DNA of 64,000 nucleotides, from positions 255,730 to 319,729 of the forward strand of contig CAIIXF020000007.1 in NCBI GenBank assembly GCA_903813345.2. The letters run 5' to 3'. The notes below the pieces were generated by a model. That model had not been told where the DNA came from, searched no databases, and worked only from the letters and a program-made list of their open reading frames with translations. A program made the position numbers and the translations under genes. The stretch is from Owenia fusiformis (lineage: Eukaryota > Annelida > Polychaeta > Sabellida > Oweniidae). Positions 13,601 to 25,600 of the stretch are shown piece by piece (the stretch's first letter is position 1; each line of letters opens with the position of its first letter).

Positions 13601-16600
13601 TTTCACAAAATCGCTTGTTGTTTTTTAGGGACTTAAATTTGTGATTTCCATTAATTTTGCCTGTTGTTTTCATTTATTATCCCATCGAACGAAGTTCGGA
13701 GGGATATAGGGATATAGGGAACGCCTCCATCCGGCTGGCCGTTCGTCCGGGCAATAACTGGCCCCAATAACTTAGCTCATTTACAGATTACAGATTTTAC
13801 AGTCATTTAGGTGCAATATGTAAAACGGTTATAGCAATATGTTTTAAATGTAAAAAAATTATATAGGACATTATTAAAGCTAGAAATGTAGATATTAAAG
13901 AAGCATATGGCAGCCATCTTGAAAAATGGCGTTATTTTACGATTTTTGCTGTAACTCGAAAAATAGTGGAGCGATTTTGTTCATATTCGGTATGTGAATA
14001 TACTTTTGGTAGAAGGCGGCCATTTTGAAAAATGGCCACCATTTTGAAAAATGGCCGCCATTTAACATATTTTACTATAACTCGAAAAGTAGTGGAGCGA
14101 TTTTGTTCATATTTGGTATGTGAATACTATAAGCGTGCCTTACTGTCTACTGACACTTGGTAGAAGGCGGCCATTTTGGAAAATGGCTGCCATTCTAACG
14201 TATTTTACTATAACTCGAAAAGTATTGGAGCGATTATGTTCATATTTGGTATGTGAATACTATAAGCATGGCTTACTGTCAAATGACACTTTTGGTAGAA
14301 GGCGGCCATTTTGAAAAATGGCTGCCATTTCGCTATATACTTTGTTTGTAAATATGCTAGCCATGGCTGTTCGATGGGATTTGCTATGCTTTGGCGTTGC
14401 TGTTGTCTAGTTTAGCCTGTGTGAGCAACTGTAGTGAAACCCCTGGGTATCTATGATATTTACCTGTAGAGACACAGACTAAGGATGACGACTGCAACAA
14501 CCACTATTAACAATACCACACTTGCAATTGAGGCAACCATTACTATATGAGCTGAAATATAAATGCATTCAATGTAATATATATGACCACTATTAACAAT
14601 ACCACACTTTTTATAACAACTTTCATTCAGTTGATTGGAGTCTGGTGTCCTTACATATCAAAAAGGACATTTTTATTTTCAGAACTTCTATATATATATA
14701 TATGTTCTTCTTAGTAATTAATATACATCCTTGTGCCATACCTGAACTTAAAGCACCACTGCCAACATGTTCGCCAACTATTGGTGAATTTTCTTGTGGT
14801 TCGGCTGTTGTTTGAGGCCATGTGACAACTGTTGTTTGAGGCCTAGTGACAACTTTTGTTTGAGGCCATGTGACAACTGTTGTTTGAGGCCTAGTGACAA
14901 CTGTTGTTTGAGGCCATGTGACAACTGTTGTTTGTGGCCTAGTGACAACTGTTGTTTGTGGCCTAGTAACATCTGTTGTTTGAGGCCTAGTGACAACTGT
15001 TGTTTGAGGCCAAGTGACATCTGTTGTTTGAGGCCTAGTGACAACTGTTGTTTCAGGCCTTGTGACATCTGTTGTTTCAGGCGTTGTAACATAAGTTGTT
15101 CTATGTGAAGTAATTGGCTTGGTTTCTGACTCAGTGCGTGGCAAGGATCTAGTAGACACTAGAAAACAGAGTTTTCAGATGACATTTTCAGACTGCCTGA
15201 CAAATTGAACAAATAAAGTACATATAAAGCTGCAGTTAAATTGACCATAAATATTCTCTGTATTTATACTTTTATATATAAGAATTGCATTCATACCTAT
15301 CTCTGTACAAACTGGTGGATTAAGACTCCATAGGCCATCTTTCTGACAAATAGCTTCAAGATAAACATCATCGTCATCATTTGCCAATGCATGACTGAAG
15401 CCTTCCATACAACCAAACTGAGCCATTGACCCAAATGTTGTTGCATTATTTGGAAGCATTATCTTCACATTCTCACCACCAGTTGGATTACCACAATCAA
15501 CCTCTGCAATGGAATTACAGTTTCTTTGTTTTTTGTAAATACAATTTGCAGATAGGTATTGACATGTAATCTGGAGGTTGTGGGTTCGATACCCACCAAG
15601 GTGGAGTGACTTTTTCACATTAGCCCTTAGCAAAGGATTTTATCCTATGTTTTCAGATTCACTGATAGGTACTTTTAGATTATTGCAACATTAATTACAA
15701 TTAAAGGATTAATTCCTGAGATCTAGATCAATAAATAGGACTTTGAAATGTGGTTTGGGAGGGGGTTATTAACGTAACCTGAGATGATAATAAGTTACCT
15801 TGGCAATCAGGATGTACCCCATCCCACAGTCCACTGGGGAGACATTGGCGAATAAATGTAGTACGGTTCTTATTTGAAGGTGTATATCCATCATTGCAAG
15901 ATAGTGTGATCTCAGCTCCAATTGCCCTGCTAGACCCAGACATCCAACCATTCTCTGGCACCTCTAATGGGTCACAGGATGTAGCCACTATGGGTTCTGT
16001 ATCAATTCAAAAATTATAAATACTGTATACATTTTGGAATAATTTATTTAGGTTGCATTCATTTTTTGGTAGTTATTCCATGCTTTTTTTATTAATTTTA
16101 TGGAGTACACCTTGGTAGCATGGTATAAGTTAAGGGTAAAATAACTTTATTCAAAAAGATTCCTTACCATACTGACAAATGTGACCACCTCGATGGTCAC
16201 AGTTCTTCGACCAACCCCAATTAAAGTATTGGCCATAATAACGTGTGGTAATAAATAAGTAAAAGCAACTACCAGCCTCATAGTACCAACTACCAATATA
16301 GTCTTCATCAGCTGAAAAGGAAAAAGAGATTAGTAATGCATTTTTGATCAATAAGATCTAAATAGACTGAATGTAGCTTTCGTGACCATTTATGGATCTT
16401 GAATATAGAATGAATAGTCTGTAGAAAATGAAGCATTGTGATTTTCTGGATAAACATTCTCAAAAGATAAAAGAATTGTCTCAAATTTAAAGTTTTTATG
16501 TAGATGAGGCGATAGTTTTTAAGAGTGATATATTGAAGAAAAAGAGCATATCCCACTTTTAAACCAGTATGTGTTCTGGACATGGTGAATATTCCATTGC

Positions 16601-19600
16601 AATTTTGCATGTTGTACTACCAGACTCCATATGTCATTGTTGATAACCATTGCCATGCTGCCATGTTTCTCCAAACATTTCTGTTCAGCTTCAGTATAGC
16701 TGTATTGTTGCTCATCATGGAACTCATAACACATAGGACCAATAACATACATTGTATTTGTTGTATGGGGACAAAGTGTCCTGTCGACATCTGCAATTAT
16801 AATATAATTTTAAGTCTTGATAACCAATGAGATTTACCAGCAGGAGAAATATGTTTACTTTATTAAAATGTATATGTTTTATCATGTTTTGAAACAATTT
16901 TTATTAGTATAACTGGTAGGGGATTTGATAATGTTTATCAACTGCAGGTGAAAAACTCTTATGTTTATAGCTACTTACAACAAGATGGTGGGTGACCCAG
17001 CCATCTATATCGGTGATAGTTATCATCCCATCCGCAATGACGTATTGCATCCCCGTGGATCAAGAATTTAACATCACACGTATATGTAGCAGTTGTCCCT
17101 ACTATCCGGTCATTATTTGATACCATCACATTTCCATTTGAGATATCTTCTAGGGGGGCGCATGTTGCTAATAATACATTTAAGGAAAAACTAATTGTTT
17201 TTTATGTTAACATACCACTGTTTTCAGAAGACATTTTAGGAGGCCGCCATTTTGACCATTGCTGCTATTTTATTATATCCTAAGTTCAAGGTCAAATTAT
17301 TAAATAGTGAACCTTCAGTAAAAAATAATGATTCACTTATAAATTCAAAGAATGTCCCCTGAGCGATTTACATTATAGACATCATTATTTACATCATGGT
17401 TCATTATATATATTTACCATATTCATACCTGTGCCACATTCATAATTTACAGTATGGCATGTCAGCCTGCTACATCCAGAGATCCTATATCTTTTTAAAC
17501 GCCATAAACAGGAGTGTTTTGCATTACATTCCTCCATGACATCAGAGGTTATACTCTTTTGATATCCTGAGCCACATCTATGTGATGGTGGGCTCGCAAC
17601 TGCACTTTTAATGTCAATAACTTTCCCAGTGGGGCAGTCTATATGTATGTGGTTGTTGAAGATCAAATCCCACCATGAAGATGAGCGACATTGACGCACC
17701 TCCACAGATGTTCCATCTATCATCAATACACACTCACCTGTATATAACAGACCAAAATATTCATATTTTTTAGAATATTGTCAAAGTTTTTTCAGTATTG
17801 ATTATTGAGCATTTTATAACCTAGCAGATGTGAAACATGTTAGCAGATGACATTCTTGAAATATTATGATACTAATTGGGTGTTTAATATTCATGGAATT
17901 ATGATCAATTTTAGCTAGTACCAGTAGCATTTAGATTCAACAGGTTTCACTGTATATCATATATATTGAACCCCTGATTAGCAAATTTGCTTCTTTTCGA
18001 TTTAGATTTTTTCAATCTTAAATCAAACTTGATATCATTAAAAAAAACTGTGTGGATAAATAATTTATCTAAATATATTGACATAACATACACTTATCAT
18101 TCTGTGTCATTGTACTTTATGTATTTGTTTGTTTCTTATGGCAAATAATTTGAAGCATTGTGCCAACAAGAATCTCAGCATGAAAACATGTGTTAAGTGA
18201 ATGACAGTATACATATGTCATATAAGGTGATCTTTATTGAAATTTAATTTCTTGATTTAAACTTAATTGCAGATACAGTTCCATTTATTTATAGTGTGAT
18301 TTAAAAAGAATTTGTGAAATGGTGCCATGACATTATGTCAGATAATTTCATTTGTTACATAACACATATTAAATAACTATTAAATGTATTCATGAATTAA
18401 TAAATTTTTGTGTGGAGAGAACAATTATTTTTACATTTATGGTTGATTTTTTAATGTCTTCAGTATTGTTTAACTAGAAGAATATTAAATGCATGTATTT
18501 GAATAGATATATTGGTAAGTATATAAAACATAAAAAATGTAGAGAGGTATAAGTACTGTATTGGTAGGCAATACGCACGTGTCATGAAATGTGTGAAATC
18601 TTTTTTATAAAGACCTTTCATGTCATGAAAAAAATATATTACCAAACCATTTTAAAGTCAATCTAAATGTGTCTTTGTTCTCTCTTTTAATATGTCATTT
18701 TGACCAAACATGACTATGTATATTTGATTTTCTCAACCATTTCTTGAAAATTGAATTCAAAATATTGACACTTGATAAGTGGTTCATATTTAAAGTTGAT
18801 ATGTTGCAGCTACATCCTGGTTCGTTGGAAAGAGGCCATTGATATATTTTACTTTTAAAACAAGTGTTATATTAATCAGACTTAAAATAAATTATAACAA
18901 GACTTACAACAAAGTTTACTTCAGCCTAGAACATAGTCGTACATTTCCCAAAATGAACATCAGATTGATTGAAATATAGTTATTCATGTATAGATGGATT
19001 TATAGATAAATAGGAACATTAATTCTACATTTGTATGTTCAATAGAAATTATGGTCCTTAGAGATATTAATAGTCTCTTACTTAGTCCCTAAATGAACAT
19101 TAACAATACATAACCATTACATAAGATACATATATGCATGCAATTTAAAGGACAATTCTCGGTTTGGAGAACAAAGTTCATCAATCTAAATGAGCATTAT
19201 CCCTGCTTCTGACACATTTGATTTTTTTACATAATATAGATTTTAATGTCTTCTTTTGAATAGTCATAATTTAATTTGGGTAATATTTCTAGATTTTTTG
19301 CAAAAAATATTAGCGCAGTACACTGATGAACTTCTTTCCCCAAATCGAGACTTGTATTTTATTGAATCGGTCTAATTGAGCGTTATCCCTGCTTCACACG
19401 CCCGGTGATCGTGAATATGGGACGGAGGGGGGAGCAGGCAATTTCTGCTAAGAAATTCAACAAATCTGGAAGATTCATTTTTTCAAGAAAAAGTTTACTA
19501 TTGAATTGCTAAATGGATAGGCGCACGGTATGGTAGAATATGTTAGGTTTTCTGGGATTTTTTTCTGAAACGATACGCATCTAAGGTATGAGATCTATTA

Positions 19601-22600
19601 AAAAAGGCGCAAGGCCATCAACAGGCACAAATCAACGTTTTTGCTATTTATCAAGCAACAATGGTCTGGACGACCTGTAATAAATACTTGTAAGTGATGT
19701 TATCATAACTAAATAACCCTCCCCCCTCCGTCCCATTTTAATTATTTTCGATTATTTTTTATTTTACGTATGGAAACTTATTTTATAAATTCAGCAACGA
19801 CATTAATTTAGTTATGATAACATCACTTACAAGTATTTATTACAGGTCGTCCAGACCATTGTTGCTTGATTTAAAGCAAAAACGTTGATTTGTGCCTGTT
19901 GATGGCCTTGCGCCTTTTTTTTAATAGATCTCATACCTTAGATGCGTATCGTTTCAGAAAAAATCCCAGAAAACCTAACATATTCTAACATACCGTGCGC
20001 CTATCCATTTAGCAATTCAATAGTAAACTTTTTCTTGACAGCGTTACATTTTCTGAACATCAAATATTTAATTCTTTTGATATGAATACATTTGCATTTA
20101 GTTTTTCCTCGAAGTCTGAAAGGAAAGTAGATGTAGAATATTATCTTTTTACAAACAGATTTTGAATTCTCTTTTTTTAGAATTTAATTTCATAAATTAA
20201 GCATTTGAGATCCCTGAATTTGCATTCATATACAGTGTATGTATGATTCGTTAGCATTGAAACCTGACATTAAATGCCTGCCTTCACTCATATGTATAAT
20301 TGATTGTTTCATGTATATGTTTTCTATATGAACTAATATGAGTGATAAATGAAATATTTGATTTATCACATAGTAGCATAAAGACAGTATTGCAAAACTG
20401 AACTTTCTTGGATCACCAAATCCTATCATTCACGGAACTCCATTCACGAGTATACTTGTTTTTGGGCTTTTGATTATATAAGTTTGCATAATCAGGATTT
20501 TGCACTTTCATTGCGTAATATTATACAATGGTTATGTAATCGTTTCTTTTGTATACAATTACATAACCTTTTTATCAATAGATAGCCATCATATCTCCCC
20601 ATGCCAAAAAGTTTTGTAAATATGTTATATTTTATATAATAAATCTATAGAAACTTACACATGTTCTTTGGATATAAATTGGGATTTAACAAGTTTGTTA
20701 AATCTGGTTTATATCATGGGAGAACGGTGCCTGTCCTAGCATCTCAATCAATTAATTAATTAAAAATCTGTTGACAGATCCAATTAGGCCAGGACAATAA
20801 CTTATCTTAAAGCTATACCGCCTGTCCTGTGGTAGTTTGGTTTACACAGTCTTAACTTCGCATCTTTGGGGAAGTCGGACGCTTACCCACCGCCACCCCT
20901 TCGCCCCCTTAATAGGGGATATCGGGTGGCCTGGACTTGGAGGTGACTATCTATCCCTTCAGAAGCATTTTCTTGGGCTATTGTCCCAAAGATTTTGATT
21001 ATATAAGTTTGCATAATAAGAATTTTGCGCTTTCATTGCGTAATATTATTGCGTAATCGTTTCTTGTGTATACAATTACGCAACCTTTTTATCGATAGAT
21101 AGCCATCTCCCCATGCCAAAAAGTTTCGTAAATATGTTATATTTTATATAATAAATCGATAGAAACTTACACATGTTCTTTGGATATAAATCATAAAAGA
21201 TGCACACTGGTTATTCCCTTAATAAAACAAAACATATGTACAATATTATCTCACCTATAAAAGCTGCTAACAGCAAGAATATATGAAGTATTTTCATGTT
21301 TGTGCTATAACTGGAACTGCAGTGTCCTTTATTGTCCTGTTATTCACAATTGTAAATCCTGTCACAAAATTTCCAGAATTTCCGCGAACTACTTCCTCAA
21401 AGACTTAGCGTGAATGGTTCAATGATAGGTTAGTTTAAGACATGTAATCATATCTTGATATAGCCCTTGTATGTCCAATTTGGTACCTATTGCAAATGCT
21501 GTCCTGGAGTTTCCAAGAAGTACTTAAAAGTATGAATGCTTGAATGACAGCATTGATAAACATTCAAATTCATATCAACATTAAGGCAACACATTTAAGT
21601 GCATCGAATTTGTTCTGTTCCAATAAGACGATCATGCACTGTTCAATAATGTATGATAACATCCAATCTTTAATGAAGTCTACAAGTACATGCATCCATT
21701 ACATATGCTTTCTTCTGTGTTTCATAAGTAAAATTTTTATGACTGTTACTGTCACGATAACATCCTAATTGAAAATCACTGAAGTGTTTATTTAAGTATT
21801 CCCTGCGATCAGGACATAAAGATGTGTTTTGAATTTCAGGTTCAAACTGCGCATTAAATCACTTCAGTCACTTAGCTGTGAACTAGATTTATGTTTACCT
21901 GTATTTGGTTAGGTTTATAGCCTTCTTAGGAAACACTGTTATTTACAATGAATTTTGTTAAAAAAGTTTTCGTGCTTGTGTTTGCTAAAAGGACAACTGA
22001 TGTTTAGCTATAATGTTATTGTAAGAATTTTCAGTTTTAATAAATGGAGAGTCGATATAGTTCTACAGTATATATGAGTATGTAACTGAAAACAATGTGT
22101 GATCAACATTGAAATGAATATATATTATGTACTGTATATATTGCTTGAATAAGTGTTTACCTAGATTTTTAGTAAATACTGTATGATTTGTAATAGTGTG
22201 AAGGCTTTACGATTTAAATTGTATTTTAAAATGTTAGCCTTTTAGATGGATTGTATCTTTGATCAATATTAATGCGTTGAACATCAAGACTTGAGATGCG
22301 ATCAATAAAAAGTATTTTTAATTTATTGAATCTATCACTCTTGCAGATAAATTAGATATATCTTGTAATATCTTTTTTAAATGTACCATGGAACTATGTT
22401 TCTTTTTATTCTAAATTTGCATTCATATTTTTACTAGAAGGAGAAACAATAAAAGCGATACAGCTTTGCTCAGGGAATTTTGAGATGACCAGACTTTGAT
22501 ACCACAAAACATGAATTTAGTTTATAAGGGCTTACTGGTAGCGCTGACTTGTGTTGGACAAATGAAAACTGCATAGTAACTTCAGAACGTAGTCATATTA

Positions 22601-25600
22601 TGGGTCCATACTGGTAATTTACATCATACACATAGTAATTCCAAGCGCCTATCTTGGACTTGTTTTGGAGAAATCTATTTTTCACAATATATGCCTTCTA
22701 AATGATGTCATGCAGTTGTACAAGATGATACTTAATTTTAACAATATGGTTAACAAATAATCAAGGACTATTGGCCCAATACTATAAAAAACAATATTGA
22801 CAGGTTGAAAACCTTATAATAAAGATTTGAAATAAAAAGTTTATAGAGCTCCTATAAATTATGTATACTTAATGTCTAATTATATGGCTCAGTGTGTCTA
22901 TAAATGCCACCTAGTTCAGTCAAGGTCAATGTGAAAAGGATTTTAATGATAAAAACAAATCACAACCATGTGCATGTATAAACACTGTTCTAGAATTATT
23001 TACAACTTCGTATTTATCTCAATTATTATACAATGAATAGCTGTCAAATGAGGCAAATGAGGCAAACAAGAGGCAGTAGTTATATACTGTACATGTATTT
23101 GCAAAGTGAACTCAACACAATTACACTTGATTGTTAGTTTCACCAGGAGTAGTACCCTAACCCTGATCATCCCATGAGCAGATGCATTTTACTCTACATT
23201 TACCATATGAAACACTCATTACGTCATTATATATTACATGCAGAGAACCTCCTAGCCAGTTCATGCTACCAAAATCAGCTCATGACATCTTTGAGGTCTG
23301 GATTCAACCCCTGATCTTGATTTTCTAAATCTTGTATTGTTTGTGATTTCAGAGCTGTCTGCTGCTGAGCAGTCTCTTTTGAGGAAGAAACTCTCCAATC
23401 AATTGGTGGCCACAAAAGCTGATTTAGAAATTCTGCAAAAAGACCCCAACTCTCCACTTTATTCCGTTAAATCCTTCGAAGCATTGAATCTGTAAGTTAT
23501 TATGTCATAATGCTCAGGGACACTGTATGTATTCATGAAATGTTTTCATGTCTACATTTTTTTATGTTTTTAAGATTTTTAAGTTATGAATTAATTGATT
23601 TGTCAATGTCTTGCTATCCTATCAAAATAAACATCTCCAAAAAAAATTATGAATTGTTTATTTGTTTTTAGCAAACCAGAATTACTGAAGGGTGTATATG
23701 AGATGGGTTTCAACAGTCCATCAAAGATTCAAGAAACAGCCCTACCCACACTGCTAGCAGATCCGTAAGTTTTATGGAACATTAAGGGAATTCCAGAATT
23801 GACAGTTTCAGATGTTTGTTTATTATGTCACCACCACACATGTAAACATATCGTTATGGTCTCCAACTTTTTTGTACTTGGTTTTCGGTGGTTGATGTTT
23901 GGTGTTTGGCAGTCAGTGTCTGTAACAAATGGCTGGTGGTGATATTTTCCATGTTAATGCCTTGTTGGTTATTGCTATGTCATGGTATATGTGTTAATCA
24001 GGCATCAAGATTTGTTTTTAGCTACAAGCTAGTTGTTTATTTGTACATGTTGTCATGGTTTTGTGACCAGTATTCAGCATCCATAACAATATGTCACACT
24101 TGGTAACAATAACTTACCAGTTGGTCTTGTCATATTTAATACCTTAAGTATACATTTCTTGTAAAAAAATACACTTCGAGATGTACACTTACAATGGAAT
24201 AAAATGTAGAACACAATTTGTATTTTAGGCCCATGAACATGATAGCCCAGTCACAGAGTGGTACAGGAAAGACGGCAGCATTTGTGCTTACTATGCTTAG
24301 TAGAGTAGACACATCCAAGCCATATACTCAGGTAACATACATACATATTATCAGTATTCTTCCCAGTATTAATGCAAGTGGTCACTGACTGATATTTGAG
24401 AATAGGCTTGTATACCTCTGAAAGCCTAGCTAGTTGCACCATCACCTTTGAAGTCTTACCTCAAAATAAAAGGTAAATCTAAATGATCACCAATGAAATA
24501 GATTCTAAAATCGTATCTGAGTCATTCATTTGAGGTATTGCTTTCATCAAGATTCTGTTAATGTCTTTTTAGTGTATCTGTTTATCACCAACATTTGAGC
24601 TGGCTCTACAAACAGGCAAGGTTACGGAACAGATGGCTAAACACATGACTAGTCTTAAAGTCTGCTATGCTGTCAGAGGGGAAAGAGGTAAACCAGACTT
24701 ACTTGATACGACTAGATAATATGACTGAGATAATAAAAAAAGAAAATATGATCTTAATATAATATTCAAAGAGCAACCATTTGAATCATATGGCCTAAAA
24801 ATCAAATCTTCCTCATAAATGTAATGCAGAACTGTTTAGATTTAGATTTCACCCTAAGCCTAATTAGAGAGAGCTCCATTCTATCATTTTATCTACATTA
24901 GACTATTGATTCTGATTAATTTGGAATGGATTTTGTAAACCTTTTGTTGGGAATATACACACCCACTCATGTATACACACCCACTCATGTATTGTATATT
25001 TGTGTGTATCTAAAAGGAAATAAACTTAAAGCCCCACTATGCTTACTTCAGAAGAAAAAAAGGATAAAATAATCAGTGAAACATGTTACTCACATACTAA
25101 ATCAAATATGATACAAAGATTGATTTTCTATAATATTGAACCTAGAAAAAAATAACACACTTAGACTAAAGCATTTGAAGTTCAGAGATGATTAGTGGTG
25201 CACGCCCGTGTTTGACAAAGTGCAAGTTTTAAATGACCCTTGATTTAAGCACTTCTACAAAAATGAATGGATCCTGTGATACAAACAATTTCACCATCTT
25301 TCATTGACATTGGTAAAAACTTGATATGCAAAACTTGACAGATCTAAAGTATTTTTTGATAATATATTGTAAGCTTTTATGTGGCCCGTTTGAGCTGTTT
25401 ATGGTGTCCAATAAAAGATAAAGTACTTATCAATCTATTGGAAATACTATCGTATTCTCTGTAATTACCGCCCACTCTCTAATAAGCGCCCACCCCGCTT
25501 CACAAAGTTCAAGAAACATCGAGGAATCATAATAATCCATAATGAATGAAGGAATTGTTCTTTATCGGCATTCAGAAATTTCAAAAGCTACTGCGCAGAT

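Noticed and set aside
14778-15108. Long overlapping frames on both strands across the stalk exon
   Set aside because: They arise from the 24-bp periodicity. Only the frame spliced to sushi 3 and the TM exon fits the gene.
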